From positions 124,001-188,000 of the forward strand of contig NZ_JFZG01000006.1 in NCBI RefSeq assembly GCF_000607165.1: 64,000 nucleotides of DNA, given 5' to 3'. The position numbers were made by a program, and so were the translations under genes. Of this stretch, positions 20,065 to 29,464 are shown piece by piece. Under the pieces are notes generated by a model, which was not told where the DNA came from, did not search any database, and saw only the letters and a list, made by a program, of their open reading frames with translations. Source of the stretch: Ralstonia pickettii (GTDB lineage Bacteria; Pseudomonadota; Gammaproteobacteria; Burkholderiales; Burkholderiaceae). The first letter of the stretch is position 1, and each line of letters begins with the position of its first letter.

Positions 20065-20937
20065 ATGACGATCAGTAACGAACCCCTCTCTTCGCAGTCT
20101 GACAAGAGTCTGCAAGAGTTGATCACTTTCCTGCGCAATCACTCCATGCGCATCTTCGTAGCGGGCGTGATTGGGGGGGTCATAGGTGCATCACTTTTCC
20201 TCACTCTACCCAAACGTTGGGAAGCAACGGCGCTGTTCCAGGTCGGACAGATCAACTTCAGCAGCAAGAATGCCCCCGTTTCAATCGAACCTGTCCCTCA
20301 AGTTGTAGAGCGAGTCAAGACCACCGCATTCGCGGATGACGTCTTCCAACAAATGTTCGGCGACTCGAATGCAGCCGCATCCGAAGCTGCGCTTCTGCGC
20401 AACACTTTGACAGCCAAAGCCCTCCCGGGCACCTCTGTTGTACAGATTTCGGCTCAAGGGCACTCCCCCAAAATCGCAAGCGACTCGGTCACGATGACCA
20501 TGCGGCTACTGGCTAGCGGCCATTCGCGAACCGTGGCAACAGCCGAGACCGCCTTCAAAGAGCAATTGTCAGAAGTCATCAAAGAATTGTCGCTGCGCAA
20601 TCAAGTAACAACTGCGCTCCGTTCTCATCTCGCGACCACTACGACGTCATCCGCCTCCTCCACAGCAAGAAATGACTCGCTCTTGTTGACCTCCCTTGCA
20701 TTGGCGGATAGCCGTACGGAAGAACTTGTAAAGCTGAAATTTGATCTGCAAGAGCAACTAAGTCCACTGCGGACGTTTCCCTCCAAACCTCTTCAGCAAA
20801 CCGTCGTCTCGCGGGAACCCGTCTTCCCAAAGGCTTCGCTATTTATCGGAGGGGGCGCCCTGCTCGGCCTGTTCTTAGCGGTTCTTTGGGCCTTAAGTCG
20901 GGAGACCCCGAAATTTCTGAGGACCCAGTCGCAGTAG
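20065..20937 (+). CDS. Wzz-like chain-length determinant / polysaccharide co-polymerase
   Basis: The 290-residue inner-membrane protein has the Wzz layout: a cytoplasmic N terminus, TM1 at about residues 29-50 (IFVAGVIGGVIGASLFLTLP), a large helical periplasmic domain, and TM2 at about 258-280. After TM1 comes WEATALFQVGQ, the usual wzz/PCP motif. There is no C-terminal tyrosine-kinase domain, so this is a PCP-1-type protein rather than a Wzc-type one. These proteins set the modal length of O-antigen or related glycans. An upstream TTG (20017) would add 16 residues, but ATG 20065 fits the family better. Codon use is A+T-richer than the flanking genes. Confidence 0.82.
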   Translation: MTISNEPLSSQSDKSLQELITFLRNHSMRIFVAGVIGGVIGASLFLTLPKRWEATALFQVGQINFSSKNAPVSIEPVPQVVERVKTTAFADDVFQQMFGDSNAAASEAALLRNTLTAKALPGTSVVQISAQGHSPKIASDSVTMTMRLLASGHSRTVATAETAFKEQLSEVIKELSLRNQVTTALRSHLATTTTSSASSTARNDSLLLTSLALADSRTEELVKLKFDLQEQLSPLRTFPSKPLQQTVVSREPVFPKASLFIGGGALLGLFLAVLWALSRETPKFLRTQSQ

Positions 20938-21044
20938 GGACATGAGAAAAAAGAACTAGGCATTCTGTGCCCAAGCCTCCTCACCCCACCACCCTCTTCA
21001 TCCACATTGATTTTCTGTGCAGCAAACAGACCTGAGGTCGATCA

Positions 21045-22316
21045 GTGTCCTTCATTAAATCAAGCGCGAGCTTTGCCATCTCAACTGCCGTAAAAATCGC
21101 GGCTGGCCTGTTAGTGATGAAGACAATGGCGTGGCAACTCGGCCCAGAGCGCTTCGGTGTTTTGGGCCAACTGATGACAGTCGTTGCGGTCAGCAGCATG
21201 TTCGCAGGCGGAGGCATTTCTGTAGGTCTGACCAGACGTTTATCCGAACGGCTGGAAAACAGAAGTGTGCTGCATCAACGCCTAGGCGCCGCGACGGTGA
21301 TATATCTAAGCACATCACTTCTGGTGACAGCAATTCTTCTGGCTGGTGACACAGAAATATCGCAATACGTCTTTAGTGATACTGCCTTCAAAAAGGTATT
21401 CTGGATGCTAGCACTCTGTTATTGGAGTGCCGGCTTCTACAATCTATCACAAGCCGCATTCAGCAGCCGCCAAGACGTTCCGGGCATCGTCATGATCAAT
21501 GTGCTCGGAACAATTTTGGGAACAGGCTTATTCCTTGCACTGTTGATGAAGTTCGGATTTACCGGCGCCGCATATGGAATCGTTCTTCTTCCGGCAGCCA
21601 ACGGTATCGCTGCATTATGGTTTTCATCCAGGCGGTTACCAGCCGACTGGCGCCGACTTCACTGGAACACCGACAAGGCCGAGCTCAAAGAGCTAGCTTC
21701 GTACAGCATCGTGATGCTAATTTCGGCAGCGACGATTCCCTGCGCGCAGTTTCTTGTACGGAATTTATTGGGTGCCCACGTGGGGTGGCAGGAGGTTGGT
21801 TATTGGCAAGGCATGCTCAAAATTTCAGACGTGTACATGCAATTTGTGGGAGTCGTTCTCGCAAGCTTTGTACTACCTCAATTTTCATCTGCCAATAGCA
21901 TAACGGAAATACATAACGTCTTAAGGCGAGCTCTTACAACGCTCGCGCCCTTAGCCATAGTCGGCCTGCTGCTCGCATACTTCCTCCGACATACCATCAT
22001 CCAAATTCTTTTTAGCCCATCGTTTTCTCCAATGGCTGATCTCTTTCTTCCCCAGGCCATTGGGGATCTCATGCGAATTTTCTCCTCCACTCTTACTTAC
22101 GTTTTTCTGGCGCGCGGATATCGGCGCATCGCCATAGCATCAGAATTGATACAAGGAGCCGGACTTTACGTCTTTAGCAAATTGCTAATTTCAACGTTAC
22201 TAGGAAATACTCCAGTTTATGCATACGGAATCGCTTCAGCAATTAATCTCACCAGCATGCTTTTTGCCTACCAATGGCTGCATAGAGAAATGAAGCAAGT
22301 CCGACAAGCCTCATAG
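21045..22316 (+). CDS. Wzx-type polysaccharide flippase
   Basis: The 423-residue protein is a multi-spanning membrane protein of the MATE/MOP superfamily; about 12 hydrophobic segments are spread along its length. It resembles the WzxE-like subgroup: KSSASFAISTAVKIAAGLLV at the N terminus, a following GPERFGVLGQLMTVV, and SDVYMQFVGVVLASFVLPQF in the second half. Wzx flips undecaprenyl-diphosphate-linked repeat units across the inner membrane. The start is GTG at 21045, with GAGGT six bases upstream. Together with the neighbouring Wzz- and Wzy-like genes it indicates a Wzx/Wzy-dependent glycan. Confidence 0.87.
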   Translation: MSFIKSSASFAISTAVKIAAGLLVMKTMAWQLGPERFGVLGQLMTVVAVSSMFAGGGISVGLTRRLSERLENRSVLHQRLGAATVIYLSTSLLVTAILLAGDTEISQYVFSDTAFKKVFWMLALCYWSAGFYNLSQAAFSSRQDVPGIVMINVLGTILGTGLFLALLMKFGFTGAAYGIVLLPAANGIAALWFSSRRLPADWRRLHWNTDKAELKELASYSIVMLISAATIPCAQFLVRNLLGAHVGWQEVGYWQGMLKISDVYMQFVGVVLASFVLPQFSSANSITEIHNVLRRALTTLAPLAIVGLLLAYFLRHTIIQILFSPSFSPMADLFLPQAIGDLMRIFSSTLTYVFLARGYRRIAIASELIQGAGLYVFSKLLISTLLGNTPVYAYGIASAINLTSMLFAYQWLHREMKQVRQAS

Positions 22317-22406
22317 GATCTAGACACCCAAAATGGAACAACGTTATCATGGCTTGCAAAAATGCACGATAAAAAAACGGGTATTTATGTGACAAAAGGA
22401 AATGAA

Positions 22407-23618
22407 ATGAATATCCTTGTTCTTTGCACTAAATTTGCGATGAGTGAGTCCGACGGATCTCTCTCAAATGATTTGGTAGCTGCGTTCGCCCAAGCAGGTC
22501 ATCGAGTTACGGTAATATGTCTCGAGTGGTCCGGGACTACGCGCGCGGAAGTCAAGACGCTATACGGTAGCGCCACCATTCTGAATATTCCTGTTGACCT
22601 GCAGCGCGCTGCCGCTTGGCCCCACGCAATTCAGAAAGCCTACAAATGGTTTCTCGCCTCTCGCAACGCCATTTCAATGGTGGATGCTGGCCTCCTGGAG
22701 AAACACTATGATTTGTTTGTTGGCTTCTCCCCAGCATCTGCATGCTTTTGGCTACAAAAACATTTGCTGAAAAAATTTAAGATCAAGAAAAAGTACATGA
22801 TCTTGTGGGACTTTTTCCCACGATACCACGCTGAACTTGGATTGATTCCAAAGGGCCCTGTCTACTGGATAGCGAAATATCTGGAATCCAGCGCAATTCG
22901 CGATTTCGATACGATCGGAGTCATGTCACAGGCAAATATCTCCTTCTTTCGGAAGGAATTTACAAGTTACCGAGGTAATATTGAGGTTTTGCGCTTATGG
23001 GGCCCACAAACCGTTCCCCCTCAGGGAGATTCCGCCATTATCCGTACGCAGTACGGGCTTGCCCAGAATAGCCTGATTTGCATCTTTGGTGGGCAGCTTA
23101 TCCCTGGTCGCGGCATCGAGCTTCTTCTGCGCCTTGCCGATGCTGTGCGAACGAAGCTACCCAATGTTTTTTTTGTAGTAGCAGGAAAAGGACCGCTCGA
23201 GCATTATTTAACGGAGAACTTGGAAAATGGAAAACATCCAAATGTTCGATATCTTGGCCAATTACCTCGGGAACAATATCTCCAATTCCTGACTATTTGC
23301 GACATCGGATTGGTATTCAACTCCGGAACAGTGACCGTACCTACATTCGCATCTAAAACGATTGATTACCTCCGCGCCGGCAAGCCGATCTTAGGAGCCG
23401 TCGAGGCCAACACCGATTATAGCGAAATTTTAGAAAATGAAATAAAAGCGGGATATTCGTGCGTCACCACTGACATCGAACAGCTTATAGCGAACCTGAC
23501 AGCCCTCTGCGAAAACCCAAAGATGAGACAAGAGATGGGATTAAACGGACGGCAATATTTTAATAAATACATGACATCCCCCATAATCTCCAATCAAATT
23601 ACCAACTCAAGTTCCTGA
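22407..23618 (+). CDS. Glycosyltransferase, GT4-like (GT-B fold)
   Basis: The 403-residue protein shows the two-lobe GT-B arrangement. The N-terminal acceptor domain begins MNILVLCTKFAMSESDG. The C-terminal nucleotide-sugar domain begins near residue 205 with LICIFGGQLIPGRGIELLL and has VVAGKGPLE and SKTIDYLRAGKPILG, the last standing where the E-x7-E donor-binding motif is normally found. Donor and acceptor sugars are not identifiable. It is the only glycosyltransferase in this island. ATG 22407 was chosen because AGGAAA precedes it at the right distance. Its TGA overlaps the following ATG by one base (TGATG). Confidence 0.86.
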   Translation: MNILVLCTKFAMSESDGSLSNDLVAAFAQAGHRVTVICLEWSGTTRAEVKTLYGSATILNIPVDLQRAAAWPHAIQKAYKWFLASRNAISMVDAGLLEKHYDLFVGFSPASACFWLQKHLLKKFKIKKKYMILWDFFPRYHAELGLIPKGPVYWIAKYLESSAIRDFDTIGVMSQANISFFRKEFTSYRGNIEVLRLWGPQTVPPQGDSAIIRTQYGLAQNSLICIFGGQLIPGRGIELLLRLADAVRTKLPNVFFVVAGKGPLEHYLTENLENGKHPNVRYLGQLPREQYLQFLTICDIGLVFNSGTVTVPTFASKTIDYLRAGKPILGAVEANTDYSEILENEIKAGYSCVTTDIEQLIANLTALCENPKMRQEMGLNGRQYFNKYMTSPIISNQITNSSS

Positions 23619-24775
23619 TGGAATTTTATTTTTTTATTGCCATCCTCTTTGGGGCCGCAAGCGTTTTCTCGGGCATCACTTCACGGCGAACGCCAGCATT
23701 AAACACATTACTACTCATAATTTTCTGGTCAATAGCCGCACTTCGCTATGATACAGGCTATGATTGGTTAGTATACAAAAATTACTTCAATCAGTTTTTC
23801 GAGAATTCATTTGGCCCATCGACGGGAATAGTCCCAATGGAGCCGCTGTACAGACTCGCCAATTACCTAATTGCCATTACATTAGGAGATTTTCAATTTA
23901 TCTTCTTGGCAGTCGCGACATTCAATACCTGGGCGATATCAAAGCTACTAAAATAGGCAAACACTAATAAAGCGCTTTGCCTTTTCCTCTATTTTTGCAC
24001 GATATACTTGGCCGTGCAGATGGGCGTCACAAGACAATCTATCGCGATTTCATTCTTCTTACTGGCAATCCTTGAGGATGCGAAGGAGAATCGTCTGCGG
24101 GCGTTGGTTTTCTGCCTTTTAGGAATTGGATTTCATTACTCCGCGGCCATGTACTTGTTGGTTTTTCTGAGAGGCTTAACAAGAAAAATTCTTCGCTCGC
24201 CTCGGATTTTTTGCGGAATTTTACTTACGATATACATTTCCGGGATAGGACTTGCCTCCCTTCTTATTGAAACAATCTCCAGAAGTAGCATTCCCTTCAT
24301 TTCGGAAAAAATCGCGTTCTATCTACCATCAGGACTGTCCTCTCGAACGCCAGCATCTGCGGCATACTTGCTGATCAGTATGTCGGTCTTTCTCTGGACG
24401 AACTCGACGATTCAGAAGAAAAATCGATTCCAGGAATTACTGTTTGGAGCGATCGTACTGCAGATTGCGCTCGAGAGCCTTTTTTTCGATGTGCCTCTAT
24501 TTTGGAATCGCGTACAGTACCTAGCAGTGCTTCCTCAAGCGATCCTGCTTTCCCAGACCATTGACAGAAAAAATCTGGCCACGCGAGCAGTTTCGCTCGC
24601 TGCATCATGTGCATTCGGGGTGGCGCTTCTGACTTATCAGTTAACAAACCCTTTAATTGCGCCTTATATCCCCTACTACTCCTATCTTGAATATATGGCA
24701 ACAGGATATCCTGGCACGGGGATGGATCGTGCAATCCAATATTATGAGACGGTTGATAGCGCTCAAGAGCAATAA
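23618..24775 (+). pseudogene. EpsG/Wzy-like polysaccharide polymerase interrupted by an in-frame amber codon
   Basis: Reading one frame from the ATG at 23618 to the stop at 24773-24775 gives a 385-codon, multi-spanning membrane protein broken only by TAG at 23954-23956 (codon 113). The N-terminal part holds RYDTGYDWLVYKNYF, the EpsG-family signature. Directly after the TAG the same frame continues without another stop into ANTNKALCLFLYF and then MGVTRQSIAISFFLLAILED, the next conserved EpsG block, followed by more membrane segments. No bases are gained or lost, so this is a single nonsense change, not a frameshift. Wzy/EpsG proteins join repeat units in the periplasm; the truncated 112-residue product should be inactive unless the amber is suppressed or is a sequencing error. 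Confidence 0.82.
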
Positions 24776-25140
24776 CCTGCCCTCACGAATGACGGAATAA
24801 ACTCACTACGTCCGCCCGCAGGAAGTCCGCTTCCAGCGGTTCGAACACATACGGCAAGGCATCCGGTGCCGAGAAAGGGGCGATGGCTCACTACGTAGGC
24901 AAAGTGAGGCGAAACGGATCGGCGGTCGCGGTCTGGGTGTTGAGGCCGATCGTCTCTCATCCAAAACTGCCCGCCCCTCCCAAACTGGCGCAGCCCGGCG
25001 TTCCGACGCTTAACGGACGGACATTCCGCCAGGAAACCGCTGTCCACCTGTGCAACAATTGCGCGATTCAACACCTTCCGCGCGCGACCCAATCCGATCT
25101 GAGCGGGTCGCACGCCGCGCTTTAGTACTCATTGCACCGC
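24776..25140. other. Intergenic region between the island and mutS, with possible gene remnants
   Basis: These 365 bases return to the GC-rich composition of the core genome. On the minus strand two short stretches have core-like codon use but no start: one ends PFRLTLPT at a TAG (about 24895-24950) and one ends ADVVSLFRHS at a TGA (about 24784-24885). They may be decayed tails of genes displaced when the island arrived. ACGTAGTGAG occurs twice on the minus strand. No tRNA, terminator or clear mutS promoter is visible. Confidence 0.4.
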
Positions 25141-27795
25141 ATGGCTGAACACTCCGCTCCTGCTCTGGAGATCGACCCGAAATACGGCCCCTTCGACAAG
25201 CACACCCCGATGATGCAGCAATATTTACGGCTGAAATCGGGGCATCCAAACACGCTTGTCTTCTATCGCATGGGCGACTTCTACGAGCTCTTCTTCGAAG
25301 ATGCCGAAAAAGCCTCGCGCCTGCTCGATATCACGCTCACCGCACGCGGCAGTTCCAACGGGCACCCGATCCGAATGGCCGGTATCCCGTTCCACGCTGC
25401 CGAACAATACCTCGCCAAGCTGGTTAAGCTGGGCGAATCCGTTGCCATCTGCGAACAGATCGGGGACCCTGCCACGACCAAGGGACCGGTCGAGCGCAAG
25501 GTCGTACGTGTCGTCACACCCGGCACGTTGACGGACGCCGCGCTGCTCTCCGACAAGGTCAACAACCACCTGCTGGCCATCGCGCACCTGCCGGGCAAGC
25601 GTGGCACCGCACCGCTGATCGGTCTGGCCTGGCTTAACCTTGTCGGCGGCGAACTGCGCGTGATGGAGTGCGGCCCCGACCAGCTCGATCGCGAACTTGA
25701 ACGCATCCGCCCCGCCGAAGTGCTGGCCGACGATGCGACGCTCAACACCATCCAGATGGATGTTGCCCGCACGCGCCTGCCCGATTGGCACTTCGACGTG
25801 GAAGCCGGCACCCGCCGACTGCGCGAACAACTCGGCGTAGCAAGCCTCGTTGCTTTCGGTGCGGAAACGTTGACGGCCGCGCTCGCTGCTGCAGGCGCAC
25901 TGCTGAATTACGCAGCAGCCACGCAGGGCCAATCGCTGCGTCACGTGATAGGCCTGACCGTCGAGCATGAGAGCGAATTCATCGGCCTGGATACCGCCAC
26001 GCGCCGCAATCTGGAGCTGACCGAAACGCTGCGCGGGCAGGAATCGCCGACGCTGTTCTCGCTGCTGGACACCTGCGCGACGAGCATGGGCAGCCGCCTT
26101 CTGCGCCACTGGCTGCATCATCCGCTGCGGGATCGCGCGGTGCCGCAAGCACGGCAGCAGGCGATCGAAGTGCTGCTCGGCAGCGATTGGCAAACGTTGC
26201 GTGCGACGCTGCGCACGCTGTCGGATGTGGAGCGCATTACCGGGCGACTGGCGCTGCTGTCGGCGCGCCCGCGGGATCTGTCTTCGTTGCGCGACACGCT
26301 CGCGCGCCTGCCTGAGATTCGCGAAGAGCTACCGCAAAGCGATGCTGCCCCGCTGCTTGCCGATCTGTACGCCGCGCTCAGCCTGCCCGAAGACGCCCAC
26401 GCCTTGCTCCAGAGCGCCGTGATGGCAGAGCCGGCGGCGATGGTGCGCGACGGCGGCGTCATCGCCCGCGGCTACGACGCCGACCTCGATGAGCTGCGCG
26501 ACATCTCTGAAAACTGCGGCCAGTTCCTCGTCGATCTGGAAGCCCGCGAGCGCGAGCGCACCGGCATCGCCAACCTTCGCGTCGAATACAACCGCGTGCA
26601 CGGCTTCTACATCGAAGTCACCAATGGCCAAGCTGCCAAGGTGCCCGACGATTACCGCCGCCGCCAGACGCTGAAGAACGCCGAGCGCTACATCACGCCC
26701 GAGCTGAAGGCGTTTGAAGACAAGGCCTTGTCAGCGCAGGACCGCGCGCTGTCGCGCGAAAAGCTCCTCTACGAAGAACTGCTGCAGAAGCTGCTGCCGC
26801 ATCTGACCGAGTTCAAGCGCATTGCCGCCGCACTAGCGCAGGCCGATGTGCTCGCAACGCTCGCAGAGCGTGCGCATGCGCTGTCGTGGTCCCGCCCCAT
26901 GCTGACGGATGCACCCGGCATTGAACTGATGCGCGCACGCCATCCCGTGGTCGAACAACAAGTCGAACAGTTCGTCGCCAACGACTGCGTGCTGCAGGAC
27001 GCGCGCAAGCTACTGCTGATCACGGGCCCGAACATGGGGGGTAAATCGACCTTCATGCGGCAGACCGCGCTGGTCGTGCTGCTCGCCTACGTGGGCGCAT
27101 TTGTGCCGGCGGAAGCCGCGGCCATCGGACCGATCGACCGCATCTTCACGCGCATCGGGGCGGCCGACGATCTGGCGGGCGGTCGTTCGACCTTCATGGT
27201 CGAAATGACCGAAGCCGCTGCCATCCTGCACCGCGCCACACCCAATAGCCTGGTGCTGATGGACGAAATCGGGCGAGGCACAAGCACGTTTGATGGCCTG
27301 GCGCTTGCCTGGGCGATTGCGCGCCACTTGCTGTCGCACAATCGCAGCCACACACTGTTCGCCACGCACTATTTCGAGTTGACGCAACTGCCGCAAGAAT
27401 TTGCGCAGGCTGCCAACGTGCACCTGTCCGCAGTCGAACATGGTGACGGCATTGTTTTCCTGCATGCCGTGCAGGACGGTCCGGCAAGCCAGAGTTACGG
27501 CCTGCAGGTCGCGCAGTTGGCGGGCGTGCCGCAGCCGGTCATTCGCGCCGCACGCAAACGGCTCGCATGGCTGGAGCAGCATTCCGCAGACACCGGCGCC
27601 ACGCCCCAGCTCGACCTGTTCGCACTCGCCGCCGATGCGCCCATCGACGACGAAGACGATGCCAACGCCGAAGCGACGGCCAACGCCAACGCGCTGACAG
27701 ATGCGCTCGCCGGGATCGATCCCGACGACATGACGCCGCGTGAAGCGCTCGATGCGTTGTATCGCCTCAAGGCGCTGACGAGCCCGTCCGCCTGA
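25141..27795 (+). CDS. mutS: DNA mismatch repair protein MutS
   Basis: The 884-residue protein recognises mismatches and small loops and recruits MutL. The N-terminal mismatch-binding domain contains [15 protein letters not shown] with the Phe-x-Glu wedge (FYEL), followed by connector, lever and clamp domains. The ATPase domain has Walker [10 protein letters not shown] at about residues 629-637, Walker [15 protein letters not shown] and the helix-turn-helix region near the end. The acidic C-terminal linker (residues about 825-850) leads into a short tetramerisation helix. I chose ATG 25141 rather than the TTG three codons upstream. It lies at the right-hand edge of the A+T-rich island. Confidence 0.97.
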   Translation: MAEHSAPALEIDPKYGPFDKHTPMMQQYLRLKSGHPNTLVFYRMGDFYELFFEDAEKASRLLDITLTARGSSNGHPIRMAGIPFHAAEQYLAKLVKLGESVAICEQIGDPATTKGPVERKVVRVVTPGTLTDAALLSDKVNNHLLAIAHLPGKRGTAPLIGLAWLNLVGGELRVMECGPDQLDRELERIRPAEVLADDATLNTIQMDVARTRLPDWHFDVEAGTRRLREQLGVASLVAFGAETLTAALAAAGALLNYAAATQGQSLRHVIGLTVEHESEFIGLDTATRRNLELTETLRGQESPTLFSLLDTCATSMGSRLLRHWLHHPLRDRAVPQARQQAIEVLLGSDWQTLRATLRTLSDVERITGRLALLSARPRDLSSLRDTLARLPEIREELPQSDAAPLLADLYAALSLPEDAHALLQSAVMAEPAAMVRDGGVIARGYDADLDELRDISENCGQFLVDLEARERERTGIANLRVEYNRVHGFYIEVTNGQAAKVPDDYRRRQTLKNAERYITPELKAFEDKALSAQDRALSREKLLYEELLQKLLPHLTEFKRIAAALAQADVLATLAERAHALSWSRPMLTDAPGIELMRARHPVVEQQVEQFVANDCVLQDARKLLLITGPNMGGKSTFMRQTALVVLLAYVGAFVPAEAAAIGPIDRIFTRIGAADDLAGGRSTFMVEMTEAAAILHRATPNSLVLMDEIGRGTSTFDGLALAWAIARHLLSHNRSHTLFATHYFELTQLPQEFAQAANVHLSAVEHGDGIVFLHAVQDGPASQSYGLQVAQLAGVPQPVIRAARKRLAWLEQHSADTGATPQLDLFALAADAPIDDEDDANAEATANANALTDALAGIDPDDMTPREALDALYRLKALTSPSA

Positions 27796-27800
27796 TTCCG

Positions 27801-28877
27801 ATGATCCGGCCCGGCGCAGTTTCCCGCACGCTTCAATGCATTGCCATGACCTTGGCGATGCTGCTGCCGGTGGCTGTACCGGCGGCGCCCAAGGGCGCAA
27901 AGCCTGCAACTGACGCGCCGACAGCTTTCACCTTTACGGTGATCGGCAACGTGCCCGAGCGCGCCGAAGATGTTGCCCCTGCGCGCGCGCTGCTGGACGC
28001 CATCGACGCCGAACACCCTGCCTTTGTCGTCCACCTGGGCAACCTCAAGGGCCGCGATGAATCATGCTCCGACACGCTGCTCGAAGCCCGCCATGACCTG
28101 CTCGACAGCCTGATCGCGCCCGTCGTCTACATCCCGGGCGACCACGACTGGAGCGACTGCCAGCGCCCCGCAGCCGGCAGCTTCGACCCCGTGGAACGCC
28201 TGTTGCGCCTGCGCGAGCTGTTCTACCCCGACGACAACACGCTCGGCCAGCGCACCATGACCGTCATGCGCCAGTCCGATCAGGCCAAGTTCCGCAGCTA
28301 CCGCGAAAACACGCGCTGGACGATGAACGACGTGCTATTCGTCACCCTCAACGTGCCCGGCGACAACAACAATTACAAGATCGCGGGCGGGCGCAACGGC
28401 GAATACGAAGATCGCCTAGAAGCCAATCGCCAATGGCTTGCCCGCGCCTTTGCCGTCGCACGCCAGCGCAAGATGGCCGGTGTGGTCATCATGATGCAGG
28501 CCGATCCGCTCTTCGAAGACGGCTGGGAGCGGCGCCGCGCGCCCAACCTATTCGACGGCTTGCTGCGGCGCCGCTCGCATGACGGCTACCTGGCACTCAA
28601 GCGCCAGTTGCGAACGCTCACACGCGAGTACGACGGCGCCGTCCTACTCATCCACGGCGCGAGCCAGACCTTCATGCTCGACCGCCCGCTCAGGGACGAA
28701 GACGGCCGCCCGGACTCGCACGTCATGCGCGCACGCACCTACGGTTCGCCGGTGCTCGATCGCTGGCTGGAAGTGTCCGTCACGCCAGGCCGCACGCCAC
28801 TGTTCCATATCCGCAGCCGCCGCCTTGACAACACCCCCGCCCCGGCACCGGAAATCACGCCGGCGCCGGTGCAATAA
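27801..28877 (+). CDS. Exported metallophosphoesterase-like protein with degenerate metal site
   Basis: The 358-residue protein has a Sec signal peptide (about residues 1-29, ending VAVPAAP) and a calcineurin-like fold. Most metal-binding motifs are altered: the expected D-x-H is VIGNVPE, the GD motif reads HLGNLKG, and the last GHxH position reads IHGASQ. Only the third motif, IPGDHDW, is close to consensus. It may therefore bind metal weakly or be a pseudo-enzyme; the substrate is unknown. It starts five bases after the mutS stop and is probably co-transcribed with it. A Pro/Ala-rich tail ends the protein. Confidence 0.78.
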   Translation: MIRPGAVSRTLQCIAMTLAMLLPVAVPAAPKGAKPATDAPTAFTFTVIGNVPERAEDVAPARALLDAIDAEHPAFVVHLGNLKGRDESCSDTLLEARHDLLDSLIAPVVYIPGDHDWSDCQRPAAGSFDPVERLLRLRELFYPDDNTLGQRTMTVMRQSDQAKFRSYRENTRWTMNDVLFVTLNVPGDNNNYKIAGGRNGEYEDRLEANRQWLARAFAVARQRKMAGVVIMMQADPLFEDGWERRRAPNLFDGLLRRRSHDGYLALKRQLRTLTREYDGAVLLIHGASQTFMLDRPLRDEDGRPDSHVMRARTYGSPVLDRWLEVSVTPGRTPLFHIRSRRLDNTPAPAPEITPAPVQ

Positions 28878-28900
28878 AAAACGGGAGCCGAAGCTCCCGT
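28875..28900 (-). terminator. Rho-independent terminator of slyD
   Basis: ACGGGAGC and GCTCCCGT form an eight-base stem around CGAA. On the minus strand it is followed by TTTTTT, giving a strong terminator 26 bases after the slyD stop. On the plus strand the tail is poor, so it ends mutS-operon transcripts less well. Confidence 0.85.
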
Positions 28901-28925
28901 TCTCGCATCTCGATGGACTTGCCGA

Positions 28926-29453
28926 TCAGTGCAGCGTGTGCGGCTTGTCGTCGTCTTCGTCCTCATCCACCACTTCAAGACCGTTTTCACCGTGCACGTG
29001 GCCGTGCTCGATTTCTTCAGCGGTGGCTTCACGCACTTCAGTCACCTTCAGGTCAAAGCGCAGCGCCATGCCGGCCAGCGGGTGATTGCCATCTAGCACG
29101 ACCTTGTCTTCCGCCACGTCGGTGACGGTGTAGACAATGGCGTCTTCCTCGTCGCCATCTTCCGGCACGCCCTCGAACTGCATGCCAACTTCGAGCGGTT
29201 CCGGAAAGCGATCACGCGGCTCGATCTTGATCAGCTCTTGATCGTAGTCACCGAAGGCGTCGTCCGGTTCGAGCTGCAGTTTGGTCTCAAAGCCTTGCTC
29301 CTGGCCGTCCAGCGCTTCCTCGATCTTGGGGAACGTGCCATCATAGCCGCCGTGCAAATACACCATCGGCTCATCGGATTCCTCGATGACGTTGCCCTGC
29401 GCGTCGGACAGTTTGTAAGCGACCGACACCACCGTATTCTTCGCGATTTTCAA
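28926..29453 (-). CDS. slyD: FKBP-type peptidyl-prolyl isomerase, SlyD-like
   Basis: The 175-residue protein combines an FKBP prolyl-isomerase half with an IF (insert-in-flap) chaperone domain, as in SlyD. Visible motifs are KLSDAQGNVIEESDE, LHGGYDGTFPKIEEALDGQ, and in the IF domain FEGVPEDGDEE, with NHPLAGMALRFDLKV closing the fold. The C-terminal tail is short, acidic and has only a few His residues, unlike the long metal-binding tail of E. coli SlyD, so nickel storage is less likely. The start is taken as TTG at 29451-29453 (reading MKIAKNTVVSV), with GGAG seven bases upstream; ATG starts further up add a non-family leader. Confidence 0.9.
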   Translation of the reverse strand: MKIAKNTVVSVAYKLSDAQGNVIEESDEPMVYLHGGYDGTFPKIEEALDGQEQGFETKLQLEPDDAFGDYDQELIKIEPRDRFPEPLEVGMQFEGVPEDGDEEDAIVYTVTDVAEDKVVLDGNHPLAGMALRFDLKVTEVREATAEEIEHGHVHGENGLEVVDEDEDDDKPHTLH

Positions 29454-29464
29454 TTGCGCACTCC

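Noticed and set aside
24008-24775. Separate gene for the second half of the EpsG-like protein
   Set aside because: It is in the same frame as the first half with only one stop between them, conserved sequence begins before its ATG, and no ribosome binding site is seen, so a broken single gene is more likely.
24763-25113. 116-codon minus-strand frame beside mutS
   Set aside because: No family motif, no ribosome binding site, and it runs into the end of the EpsG-like gene; other frames in the same stretch look more like coding remnants.
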